Assembly: GCA_030693535.1 (NCBI GenBank)
Contig: JAUYAL010000037.1
Span: 52,961 to 116,960, forward strand
Reading direction: 5' to 3'
DNA: 64,000 bases
From: Methylotenera sp.
Lineage (GTDB): Bacteria > Pseudomonadota > Gammaproteobacteria > Burkholderiales > Methylophilaceae
Positions 47,434 through 55,871 of this stretch are shown piece by piece (the stretch's first letter is position 1; the number at the start of each line of letters is the position of its first letter). Both the position numbers and the translations under genes were made by a program. The notes beneath the pieces are model-generated. The model was not told the DNA's origin and searched no databases. It saw only the letters and a program-made list of their open reading frames with translations.

Positions 47434-48270
47434 TTAGATGAATGATGCCTGATTGATTTCAGCGTCATAGTCATGTTGATAGTCTAATCGCTGAGCAATC
47501 TGTTTAAAGGCAGTAGAGGAGGTTGATAATGGAAAAGCATCAATCACAGAACGACCTAGTTTAGCGGCACGGTTAAGATGATCGTCGCTAGGAATTGCAC
47601 CGAAAAATTCAAGTTCAATTTGCATGAAGCGTCTAGCCACCTGTGAGATATTACGAAACACAATTTTCGCTTGATCTTCGGTTGCATCGCCAACGATAAT
47701 CCCGAATGAGCGTCTGCCCAGTTGACTGCAAATTTGTTTAATAAGCGAGTAAGCATTCTTGATTGATTCAGGTCGGCGGGTGAGTTGAATGAGAATTTCA
47801 CCTTCATTGAGTGTTTTCAATGGAAGTACATTATTTTTATTCAATGAGGCATCTACCAATACAATTTCATATTGTTGTGCTAGGTCGTTAAAAATTTGGT
47901 TAAGCTTAGTTTCGGTATCATTATCCAGCACCATGCTAACTTGATGCTTATTCATAAGTTTTGAAAGAAAATAACCATGATTGGTATTTGTAACGGCATC
48001 CTGTAAAGCGGAGTCTTTATAGGCAACGTCTAACAGAGCAGGTAGTTTATCAACACCATAACTGGCTTCACTTGAGCCTTGAGAGGCATGCATAATAAGT
48101 ACTTCATAACCTTGCCCTAATATTGATGCGGCTAGGTTGGTTAGCATGCGCGGTTGATCATGATTTTTATCATGGCCAGTTGATGCGGAAATTATAGATA
48201 CTACCCTAGGTATAGGTTTGGCCATTAGGCGTCTAAGCCCCGCAGCTTGATCGTTTTGAAAGTTAAGCAT
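47434..48270 (-). CDS. flhG: FlhG/FleN (MinD-like) flagellar number regulator with degenerate P-loop
   Basis: FlhG controls flagellar number and position by stimulating the FlhF GTPase. The start ATG 48270 gives a 278-aa protein beginning MLNFQNDQAAGLRRLM, which keeps the DQAxxLR motif that activates FlhF. The frame is open 24 codons further up to 48342, inside flhF, but the family N-terminus favours 48270. The Walker A motif (KGGxGKT in relatives) is replaced by ISASTGHDKNHDQP (about 30-43), with no GK(S/T). The protein therefore may not bind or hydrolyse ATP. Confidence 0.85.
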   Translation of the reverse strand: MLNFQNDQAAGLRRLMAKPIPRVVSIISASTGHDKNHDQPRMLTNLAASILGQGYEVLIMHASQGSSEASYGVDKLPALLDVAYKDSALQDAVTNTNHGYFLSKLMNKHQVSMVLDNDTETKLNQIFNDLAQQYEIVLVDASLNKNNVLPLKTLNEGEILIQLTRRPESIKNAYSLIKQICSQLGRRSFGIIVGDATEDQAKIVFRNISQVARRFMQIELEFFGAIPSDDHLNRAAKLGRSVIDAFPLSTSSTAFKQIAQRLDYQHDYDAEINQASFI

Positions 48271-49831
48271 AGCTAATCCCCGATAATTGAGATGCGTTTG
48301 CCGCATTAACGGTATTGCCCATAATAAAAGGTAATTCTTCATTGAGGAACTGAAAAGGCTGGTTGTTTGAAGCGCTCAGTTTTAATGAATGTTGAATTAA
48401 ATATTGCTTGTTGGCTAAATGGATATCTTCTGGCACACGCTGGCCATTGGCGACGTAATAAAGTTTAAGTTTTTCTCTGATAATGACATCTAAGGCGTTA
48501 CCAATGGTTGCTGCTTCATCAAGTTTGGTAATTAAGCAGCCATCTAAGCCCTTGCCTTTGTAAGCCCTAATGACATCGGCGAGCGTTTCACCCGTGCTGG
48601 TCGCATTAAGACATAATAGCTTTTTAATCGGGATGTTCACATTAGAAAGCATAGCGATTTGTTCTGCTACCATGCGGTCACGCTGACTGACTCCGACCGT
48701 GTCTATTAGAATGGTATGTTTGTTTTTAAGTTCATTGAGTGCAATTTTAAGATCAGCTTCATCCTTAACCGCATGTACCATGACACCAAGAATCTTGCCG
48801 TAGATTCTCAATTGTTCATGACCGCCGATACGATACGCATCAGTTGTAATGAGGCCTAAATTTTTAGTGCCATGTTTCATCACATAACGTGCAGCTAATT
48901 TTGCCGTTGTTGTAGTTTTACCAACACCTGTCGGACCGATTAAAGCAAATATTCCACCTTGATCTAAGGCCTCAGCATCGTTTTCTATGGTATTTAAGTT
49001 GATTGCAAGTATGGCTTTAATCCAAGCCATCGCCTTATCACCTGACAGGTTGCTAGGCATATTTTCAGCTAATTGGCGAGATAGTGAAGCACTAAATCCT
49101 GCAGATAGTAAAGCGCTCAATGTTTGTGATTTGCTGGGGTCACGTTGCTGAATATTCCCCCACGATATTGCCGTGAGTTGTGATTCAATTACACTACGCA
49201 TATTGCGCATTTCGCTGAGCATTTCTGTCATTTGTACGTTAGATTGCTGGGCTTGTTGTTTGATTGCCGACTTTTGAGCAGATGGTTGCATATCATTAGT
49301 TTGCTGCCTAGGCGCTGATTGCTTAGCCGCTACTTGTCTAACCGCTGGTTGCTGAAATGATTGATCTTGACTAGTTTTTTGCTGTACATCCTGTTTGTTC
49401 GATGTAAGCTGCCTAGTCGATTCTGTACGCTTAACTATTTCATCGTACTCTTCAATTTCACTATTAAAGGATTCATGTCTATTTGATTCATATCTATTGC
49501 TATCAGCATTAGACTGCGTGCGATTATTGTGCAATAAAGAAAGTAATGTTGTCGGTTCGCTATTATCAAAACCTGAATGTTGATTTGATTGAGCGCGGTT
49601 TGATGGCGTTTGACTAGGCGAAACCTGGCTTTGCATGCGGTTACTACTTATATCAATCTCATCAGATTGCCGCTCAACCATGCGGTTCATGTCTTCTTCC
49701 TTAAAGGCCATGATTTCATTGCCACCATTCATAGCACGATTGGAGAGTATGACTGCATCTTCACCTAGTGCTTTACGCACCATACTTAATGCTTCACGAG
49801 AGTTTTTTCCGAAAAATCGTTTAATGTTCAT
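48263..49831 (-). CDS. flhF: Flagellar biosynthesis SRP-type GTPase FlhF
   Basis: FlhF is an SRP54-like GTPase that places flagella at the cell pole. The 522-aa protein has a conserved N-terminal MNIKRFFGKNSREALSMVRKALGEDAVILSNR. A low-complexity linker rich in Gln, Asn, Ser and Arg follows (about 75-200), then an N domain and G domain with GPTGVGKTTTTAKLAARY (about 297-314), DTVGVSQRD and TKLDEA. It overlaps flhA by ATGA at its start and flhG by 8 bases at its end. Confidence 0.95.
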   Translation of the reverse strand: MNIKRFFGKNSREALSMVRKALGEDAVILSNRAMNGGNEIMAFKEEDMNRMVERQSDEIDISSNRMQSQVSPSQTPSNRAQSNQHSGFDNSEPTTLLSLLHNNRTQSNADSNRYESNRHESFNSEIEEYDEIVKRTESTRQLTSNKQDVQQKTSQDQSFQQPAVRQVAAKQSAPRQQTNDMQPSAQKSAIKQQAQQSNVQMTEMLSEMRNMRSVIESQLTAISWGNIQQRDPSKSQTLSALLSAGFSASLSRQLAENMPSNLSGDKAMAWIKAILAINLNTIENDAEALDQGGIFALIGPTGVGKTTTTAKLAARYVMKHGTKNLGLITTDAYRIGGHEQLRIYGKILGVMVHAVKDEADLKIALNELKNKHTILIDTVGVSQRDRMVAEQIAMLSNVNIPIKKLLCLNATSTGETLADVIRAYKGKGLDGCLITKLDEAATIGNALDVIIREKLKLYYVANGQRVPEDIHLANKQYLIQHSLKLSASNNQPFQFLNEELPFIMGNTVNAANASQLSGISYA

Positions 49832-51912
49832 GCTGAACCTCCAATAAGACTACTAACACGTATCGTTTTTGAATCAGGTAATTCTTCGTGAGAAATCACA
49901 CGAAGGTGTGGAACTGCGCGGCGTAAAAATTTCGATAACGCAGCGCGTAAAGGGGCTGAAACTAGTAATACAGGCGTCATGCCCATTTGTTCTTGTTGCT
50001 TTGCTGCAGCCTCAGCTTGTTTAGATAAAGTCTCGGCCATACCAGGTTCAATTGCGGATCCAGAGGTGCTGTTGCTTTGCATGGCTTGCGTTAATAATCG
50101 CTCAAGGTTACTGTCAAGTGTGATTACCGTGACTTCATTACCAGTTGGGAATAGCTGTTGTACGATAGCTCGTCCAAGCTGGATGCGAACTAATGCGGTG
50201 AGCTCACTGGTGTCTTGCGTTTGGCCAGCATACTCAGAAAGTGTTTCTACAATAGTGCGCATATCGCGAATATGCACACCTTCGGCCAATAAATTTTGTA
50301 AGACTTTTTGAATAACAGATAAAGAGAGTAATTTGGGCACTAGGTCTTCAACTAGTTTTGGCGAGTCTTTACTGATATGGTCTAGTAGTTGCTGTACTTC
50401 TTGACGACCCAATAACTCAGCAGCATGCATTGATATGATGTGGTTCAAATGGGTAGCAATTACAGTGCCCGCATCTACCACTGTGTAACCCATACTTTGC
50501 GCCTCGTCGCGAGTATTGCTATCAATCCATACAGCAGGCAAGCCAAATGCAGGATCTGTAGTGGCCGGTCCTGCTAATGGGCCGGTGACCATGCCTGGGT
50601 CAATCGCCAAGTATTCTCCGAAATGTGATTCGCCATTGGCAATGTCTACACCTTTTAGCGTGATGCGATAGCTTGATGGTCTTAGTTCTAGGTTATCTCG
50701 AATATGTACGGTTGGCGCTAAAAAGCCAACTTCTTGTGCAAATTTTTTGCGTAAACCTTTAATCCGTTTTAGCAAATCTCCACCTTGGGCTTTATCCACA
50801 AGTGGAATCAAGCGGTAACCAACCTCAAGTCCGACTAAGTCAACAGCTGTGACATCATCCCAGCTTGCCTCTTCGGCTTCAGAAGTCACCACAGGTCTTT
50901 CTTCTTCTATAGCTTCAGCCTCGGCAGATCTCTTTTGTTCATCAATCATATAGGCCATGCCAGCAAGTACCGCAGCTAACATTAAAAATGCAAAGTGAGG
51001 CATGCCAGGTATCGCGCCCATACCACCAATAATGGCAGCGGTAACATATACCACTTTAGCATTAGAAAATAACTGCGTGACTAGTTGGCCGCCAATATCT
51101 TCATTATTAGCCACACGAGAGACCACCACACCCGCTGCTACAGAGATAATAAGGGATGGAATTTGTGCGACTAAACCATCACCAATGGCAAGAAGCGTAT
51201 AGTTTTTTACGGCATCGGCAAAGGCCATATCATGTTGCGCAATGCCAACAATCAATCCGCCAAAGATATTGATGATGATAACCATGATGCCCGCAATCGC
51301 ATCACCACGCACATATTTGCTTGCACCATCCATAGCGCCGTAGAATTCAGATTCTTGGCTGACTTCAGCGCGACGACGGCGTGCTTCATCCTCACCAATC
51401 AACCCAGCATTTAAATCAGCATCAATTGCCATTTGTTTGCCTGGCATAGCATCTAAAGTAAAGCGTGCGCCAACTTCTGCAATACGGCCAGCACCTTTAG
51501 TCACAACAGTAAAGTTGATGATGGTTAAAATGATGAACACAATGATACCTACTGCGTAGTTGCCACCAATCAGAAAATGTCCAAAGGCTTCAATCACTTT
51601 ACCAGCAGCATCAGGACCGTTATGACCTTCCGTTAACACAACGCGGGTTGAGGCTACGTTAAGTGATAGGCGTAGCATAGTGGTCATCAGCAATACTGTT
51701 GGAAAAGCAATAAAATCCAGTGCTTTTCTAGTTTGTAAGCCGATGAGTAGCACCATAATTGAAAGTGCAATATTAAAGCTGAAAAGCACATCTAGTACTA
51801 TTGCCGGTAAAGGCAAAATCATCATGGACAATAGCAAGACGATAATAATAGGTGCCGCTACATTACGGCTGTTCAAATGATTCATCCAGCTTGGTAGGTT
51901 AAGTGGATTCAT
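49828..51912 (-). CDS. flhA: Flagellar type III export gate protein FlhA
   Basis: FlhA forms the nonameric export gate in the basal body. The 694-aa protein has eight transmembrane helices in the first 330 residues, including the FHIPEP-type segment (LRLSLNVASTRVVL and GDAIAGIMVIIINI). A C-terminal cytoplasmic domain (about 350-690) docks chaperone-substrate complexes. It overlaps flhB by one base and flhF by four, so flhB-flhA-flhF is one translational unit. Confidence 0.97.
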   Translation of the reverse strand: MNPLNLPSWMNHLNSRNVAAPIIIVLLLSMMILPLPAIVLDVLFSFNIALSIMVLLIGLQTRKALDFIAFPTVLLMTTMLRLSLNVASTRVVLTEGHNGPDAAGKVIEAFGHFLIGGNYAVGIIVFIILTIINFTVVTKGAGRIAEVGARFTLDAMPGKQMAIDADLNAGLIGEDEARRRRAEVSQESEFYGAMDGASKYVRGDAIAGIMVIIINIFGGLIVGIAQHDMAFADAVKNYTLLAIGDGLVAQIPSLIISVAAGVVVSRVANNEDIGGQLVTQLFSNAKVVYVTAAIIGGMGAIPGMPHFAFLMLAAVLAGMAYMIDEQKRSAEAEAIEEERPVVTSEAEEASWDDVTAVDLVGLEVGYRLIPLVDKAQGGDLLKRIKGLRKKFAQEVGFLAPTVHIRDNLELRPSSYRITLKGVDIANGESHFGEYLAIDPGMVTGPLAGPATTDPAFGLPAVWIDSNTRDEAQSMGYTVVDAGTVIATHLNHIISMHAAELLGRQEVQQLLDHISKDSPKLVEDLVPKLLSLSVIQKVLQNLLAEGVHIRDMRTIVETLSEYAGQTQDTSELTALVRIQLGRAIVQQLFPTGNEVTVITLDSNLERLLTQAMQSNSTSGSAIEPGMAETLSKQAEAAAKQQEQMGMTPVLLVSAPLRAALSKFLRRAVPHLRVISHEELPDSKTIRVSSLIGGSA

Positions 51913-53087
51913 TAGGCAAAGGCCTCATCAAATGCCTTGCTAGGCGCAGGTAAAAGGCTATGCGGGTCTAGTGCTTCAGGCACAGGTAAAACATCAGGTA
52001 CTTCTGGGCGGAATCCACCATCTTTTTTGAATATACGCATTTGAAATACGTAAGCCAATACTTCAGCAACCGCTGAATATAATGCTTCAGGAATTTCATT
52101 ACCAAGTTCGGTATGTGCATATAAGGCGCGAGCGAGTTTAGGTGATTCCATAATCATTATTTTGTTTTCCGTCGCAATCTCACGAATCTTCAAGGCAACA
52201 GCATCAGCACCTTTAGCCACAACGATAGGCGCACGCATGCCTTCGTCTTGATACTTAATAGCAACAGCGTAGTGAGTAGGGTTGGTAATCACCACATCTG
52301 CTTTTGGTATTTCAGACATCATTCTACGTTTCGCCATTTCACGCTGTTGTTGACGGATTCTGGCTTTAATTTCTGGATTGCCGTCAGACTCTTTAGATTC
52401 TTGACGAACCTCTTCCTTAGTCATTTTTAATTTGGTCGCGTAATGGTAAAGCTGGTATGGAACATCGATGGCAGCAATAAAAACCAAAGCGCTCACGATA
52501 AATAAGAAACCCATCAGCATTAAGTCATTGACCTGAGCGATACTGGCTTTAAGCGGGAATAAGGAGAGTGAAAGTATCGGTTCCATATCATGAGAAATCA
52601 CAATATAGGCTACGGTCGCCACGACTACAGTTTTTGCGATAGATTTAATCAGTTCAGCAAGTGAGTTTTTGGAAACTATATTACCTAAACCTTTCATGGG
52701 GTTAAGTCGACTAAATTGCGGTACAAAAGCTTTACCACTAAAAACCCATCCACCAATAAGAATAGGTGCTGCAACTGCCACAATGATAATGATTAGCGCA
52801 AATGGAGCAAAAGCCAGCAGTAAAGAATAAACATTATCAGCAGTTTTCATTAGTAATACGATCGGGTCAAAAGCAACAGCACGATCAAAGTCCAACCCAC
52901 CGCGCATTGAATCCTTCAAAGCTTGATTTAGATGGTCGCCCATTGTTAGCATGCACATACCAGCGGTAAAAAGCACAGATACAGTCGCTAGCTCGCGTGA
53001 GCGCGGAACATCACCTTCTTCCCGCGCTTTTTCTAAACGCTTGGGCGAAGCCTGTTCTGTTTTTTCTAAATCGCTGTCTTCTGCCAT
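51912..53087 (-). CDS. flhB: Flagellar export switch protein FlhB
   Basis: FlhB switches export from rod/hook to filament proteins by self-cleavage. The 391-aa protein has four transmembrane helices (about 30-210). The cytoplasmic domain has the autocleavage motif NPTH (in DVVITNPTHYAVAIKY, about residue 267). A C-terminal extension of about 25 residues rich in Pro and Leu follows the family core. It is the first gene of the minus-strand flagellar operon and diverges from flhDC. Confidence 0.96.
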   Translation of the reverse strand: MAEDSDLEKTEQASPKRLEKAREEGDVPRSRELATVSVLFTAGMCMLTMGDHLNQALKDSMRGGLDFDRAVAFDPIVLLMKTADNVYSLLLAFAPFALIIIIVAVAAPILIGGWVFSGKAFVPQFSRLNPMKGLGNIVSKNSLAELIKSIAKTVVVATVAYIVISHDMEPILSLSLFPLKASIAQVNDLMLMGFLFIVSALVFIAAIDVPYQLYHYATKLKMTKEEVRQESKESDGNPEIKARIRQQQREMAKRRMMSEIPKADVVITNPTHYAVAIKYQDEGMRAPIVVAKGADAVALKIREIATENKIMIMESPKLARALYAHTELGNEIPEALYSAVAEVLAYVFQMRIFKKDGGFRPEVPDVLPVPEALDPHSLLPAPSKAFDEAFA

Positions 53088-53348
53088 GACGATTCCTAAT
53101 ATTGTTTAATCCTGCACTTGCTAATTAATTATTGACTAGCTAGGCTCAATTATTAGGCCAATCAATGCAATTGCATCTTTAGAATAAAAGGGTGAAAGCT
53201 ATCCTTTCTTTAAGCGGATGCGATGATAATTGGCTAGTAAATGCCATAAATTTGATATTTTGTTTATTTTTTATAAATATTTTTATTAATTAAAACAATA
53301 AGATGTAAGTTATTTACAATTATTATTAAAAATAATTTAAGTTCTTAC

Positions 53349-53375
53349 TAAAGTTTTCTAAAGTGCTGCCGATAA
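53349..53375 (+). promoter_or_regulatory. FliA (sigma-28) promoter, exact consensus match
   Basis: TAAAGTTT (53349-53356) and GCCGATAA (53368-53375) are separated by exactly 11 bases, identical to the enterobacterial FliA consensus. The expected transcription start is near 53382, about 340 bases before the flhD ATG. The transcript would be a long flhDC leader or a separate small RNA. Confidence 0.75.
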
Positions 53376-53560
53376 ACACTTATTAGAAGTAACCGTAATT
53401 GTTTTTTTATGTCATTGATGTGACTTGATTAAAGACAAGATAAGCAAAAAAATAGAAAATTTTAGGATATTTATAAAATGATATTGATGACCTAGCGAAT
53501 ATTTAATCGCACTTGATGCTTTTTGAATTTTGTAAGCATCTGAATTATATAGATTTATTT

Positions 53561-53601
53561 AAGCCACGTAGGTGTTTGTAAGACAAACACCTACGTGGCT
53601 T
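53561..53601. repeat. Perfect 19-bp inverted repeat (hairpin) upstream of flhD
   Basis: AAGCCACGTAGGTGTTTGT (53561-53579) is followed by a 3-base loop and its exact reverse complement (53583-53601). No long T run follows on the plus strand, although TTT precedes it on the opposite strand reading, so it is not a textbook terminator. It could stop or stabilise the transcript from the FliA promoter at 53349, or serve as a protein-binding site. Confidence 0.9.
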
Positions 53602-53723
53602 TGTGCGTTTGTCTGACTAAATTTACCGACAAACCCTGATTGTAAACTTCTGTTAAGAAGCACAAAGTACATCACATACGCGGTGCGCATCATTATTAGA
53701 TGCTTAAACAAAGGGGAATAAAA

Positions 53724-54044
53724 ATGAACGAAATTGAAATGATGGCAGAAATTAAAGATGCTAATTTGAATTACTTAATGTTGGCTCAACAATTAATCCG
53801 TTCAGATAAAGCGACTGCGATATTTCGTTTAGGTATCAGTAAAGATATCGCCGATTTATTAGAAGGTTTAAGTAACTTGCAGTTATTAAAGCTGAGCAAT
53901 ACTAACATGATGTTAGCAAGATTTCGTTTTGATGACTGTGCGATTTTGGGCATGTTGACCAACTATACAAAAGATCGCTCACAGGCACATTTGCATACTG
54001 CTGTTTTAATGGCAGGTCAAACTGCTGAAGCGATGGCGCATTAA
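53724..54044 (+). CDS. flhD: Flagellar master transcriptional activator subunit FlhD
   Basis: FlhD and FlhC form the FlhD4C2 activator of class II flagellar promoters. The 106-aa protein starts MNEIEMMAEIKDANLNYLMLAQQLI and has the compact helical FlhD fold with LGISKDIADLLEGLSNLQLLKLSNTN. ATG 53724 is chosen because AAGGGG lies 7 bases upstream. An in-frame ATG at 53700 would put that site inside the gene. It is followed by flhC after 54 bases. Confidence 0.95.
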   Translation: MNEIEMMAEIKDANLNYLMLAQQLIRSDKATAIFRLGISKDIADLLEGLSNLQLLKLSNTNMMLARFRFDDCAILGMLTNYTKDRSQAHLHTAVLMAGQTAEAMAH

Positions 54045-54098
54045 TTGATAATGAATAAAAAAATTACCATTACAAATATTTAGGTAAGAGAGAATATC

Positions 54099-54665
54099 AT
54101 GGAAAAGAAAAGCGTAGTCACCGAATCAGAGCAAATTCAGCTAGCCATACAAATGATTAAACTAGGCGCTAGATTGCAACTTCTGGAATCTCAAACAAGC
54201 TTATCTCGTGAGCGTTTAATTAAGCTTTATAAAGAACTGAAAGGTGTTTCGCCACCTAAAGGCATGTTACCTTTTTCTACTGATTGGTTTTTGACATGGC
54301 AGCCTAATATTCACTCATCTATTTTCTACAATATTTATAAATTTATGGTGGATTACACCGATGTTAAAGGTATACATGCCATCATTAAAGCTTACAGCTT
54401 GTATTTACAGCAAGTTGAACCTGATGAGCCTGCCGAAGGTGTCGAGCCAGTATTGTCTATGACACGTGCGTGGACATTGGTGCGTTTTGTAGAAAGTAAA
54501 ATGTTAAAAATGCAAAATTGCACATGTTGTGGTGGTAGCTTTATCGTTAATTCTTATGATTTGAATCAAAAATATGTATGTAATTTGTGTCACGTGCCTT
54601 CACGTGCAGGGAAAACCAAAAAAGCCAAAGAACTTACCTATAAAATTGTAGCGATGTCTGCATAA
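54099..54665 (+). CDS. flhC: Flagellar master transcriptional activator subunit FlhC
   Basis: FlhC is the DNA-binding partner of FlhD. The 188-aa protein has the N-terminal FlhC helices, PLPFSTDWFLTW-like PFSTDWFLTWQPNIHSS (about 59-75), and the zinc site C141-x2-C144 and C161-x2-C164. An AAGAGAG-type ribosome binding site precedes the ATG. A methyltransferase gene starts 8 bases after its stop and may be cotranscribed. Confidence 0.95.
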   Translation: MEKKSVVTESEQIQLAIQMIKLGARLQLLESQTSLSRERLIKLYKELKGVSPPKGMLPFSTDWFLTWQPNIHSSIFYNIYKFMVDYTDVKGIHAIIKAYSLYLQQVEPDEPAEGVEPVLSMTRAWTLVRFVESKMLKMQNCTCCGGSFIVNSYDLNQKYVCNLCHVPSRAGKTKKAKELTYKIVAMSA

Positions 54666-54673
54666 CTTGATTA

Positions 54674-55555
54674 ATGAACAAAACGTTTGAAAAGCATCAA
54701 ACTCAATATCGTTTAAATAGCGATGTTCAGTTTGACGCTTTAGTAAACGCAAGACCAACCATCAAGCAATTTTTAACAAACATGCGCTTAGTACCAGCCA
54801 CATTAGCAATTCTTGTTCAATGTGCCGCATTAATTTCAGTGATTGCCTCATCCTGGCTAATAAGCCTAGTCTCAGCTTTATATTTCCAAAACAGTTTAAG
54901 TTTCACTATATTTACACTTGTCATCATGCAAGCATTTTTGGCAAGTTTGTTTTCATATTTGCTTGGCATGGCTAGTTGGTGGCGTTGGATTCACTTTAGT
55001 TTTCCTTTGGCAATGTTTGGTATGTCTATTTGGCAAGTGCCTAGTGAGTTCTATTTAGCTGGATTTATTATTAGCCTGAGCTTGTTCTGGACAACTTTCC
55101 GTAGCCAAGTGCCATTTTTCCCATCTCGGCCAATTGTCTGGCAACAGGTAGCTAAAGTCATCCCGCAGAACAAGTCTTTACGCCTGATAGATATTGGTAG
55201 TGGGTTGGGCGACATGGCGATGCATATGAGCAAGTTAAGGCCTGAAAGTCGAATAGAGGGGATTGAGATAGCGCCATTACCCTGGTTTATCAGTTATGTC
55301 CGCGCGAAAATTCGTCGTTCTTCTGCAGTTTTTAAAATGGGCGACTATCGAAAGCTTGATTTTGCAAGTTACGATGTTATTTTTGCTTATCTATCACCGG
55401 CTGCAATGCATACCTTGTGGGAAAAGGCCAGTCAGGAAATGCATTCTGGCAGTTTGTTAATTAGCCTTGAATTTGAAATACCTGATGTGGTAGCAAGTAT
55501 GCGTATTGAAGGCAGTAATAATTCCCCGATGATTTATGTGTGGAAAATACCTTAA
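54674..55555 (+). CDS. Membrane-anchored class I SAM-dependent methyltransferase
   Basis: The 293-aa protein has about four hydrophobic segments in residues 40-160, then a cytoplasmic Rossmann-type domain with motif I LIDIGSGLGDMAMHMSK (about 173-189), an acidic post-I residue in GIEIAPLPW, and DVIFAYLSPAAM. The substrate is unknown. It lies between flhC and motA, only 8 bases after flhC. Its presence inside the motility locus suggests, but does not show, a role there. Confidence 0.78.
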   Translation: MNKTFEKHQTQYRLNSDVQFDALVNARPTIKQFLTNMRLVPATLAILVQCAALISVIASSWLISLVSALYFQNSLSFTIFTLVIMQAFLASLFSYLLGMASWWRWIHFSFPLAMFGMSIWQVPSEFYLAGFIISLSLFWTTFRSQVPFFPSRPIVWQQVAKVIPQNKSLRLIDIGSGLGDMAMHMSKLRPESRIEGIEIAPLPWFISYVRAKIRRSSAVFKMGDYRKLDFASYDVIFAYLSPAAMHTLWEKASQEMHSGSLLISLEFEIPDVVASMRIEGSNNSPMIYVWKIP

Positions 55556-55871
55556 TTTAGATTCTAGTTAGAAGCGACTTAAGATAAGTTCTTAGCCCCA
55601 ACTTCAAAAGCATGATTTGCCGCTTTATTCCAGACTATCCGACTTTTTGCTCATTGCGCGAACCCTACCGCTTTAATGGTTTAGATTAGTGGTGACACTA
55701 AGAGTTGGTGTCCCAATACTGTGTTGTGAAGGTTTGCTAATGAATAACTAAACATAATACAAACATGAAAATCCCCCCTTATTCCACAGATTGATTTACA
55801 TGATCAATTGATATTCTGTTTCTAATTATTAAACCACGAAAATTTTACTTTCCTTACTGGAGTACAAAAAT
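55556..55871. other. Intergenic region upstream of motA
   Basis: No gene is visible in these 316 bases. It should hold the motA promoter, but no good FliA (TAAA-N15-GCCGATAA) match was found. A C-rich CCCCCC tract (55773-55778) and several A/T-rich segments are present. A GGAG ribosome binding site precedes the motA ATG. Confidence 0.4.

Larger units (their letters stand above)
53088..53723. promoter_or_regulatory. Divergent flhB/flhD regulatory region with structured leader
   Basis: This 636-base region has no convincing gene. It holds a consensus FliA promoter (53349-53375, plus strand) and hairpins downstream of it: GATGCTT/AAGCATC (53515-53540), the 19-bp repeat (53561-53601), GTTTGTC/GACAAAC (53607-53634), CTTCT/AGAAG (53648-53661) and GCATC/GATGC (53687-53703). 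The flhD ribosome binding site AAGGGG (53711-53716) follows directly. The GTTTGTC strand could also pair with GACAAAC inside the 19-bp repeat, so alternative folds are possible. Long structured flhDC leaders are known as regulatory targets in enterobacteria. Confidence 0.6.

Noticed and set aside
55600..55626. FliA promoter ahead of motA around GCCGCTTT
   Set aside because: No TAAA lies at the required distance upstream, so the match is only the GCCG core.
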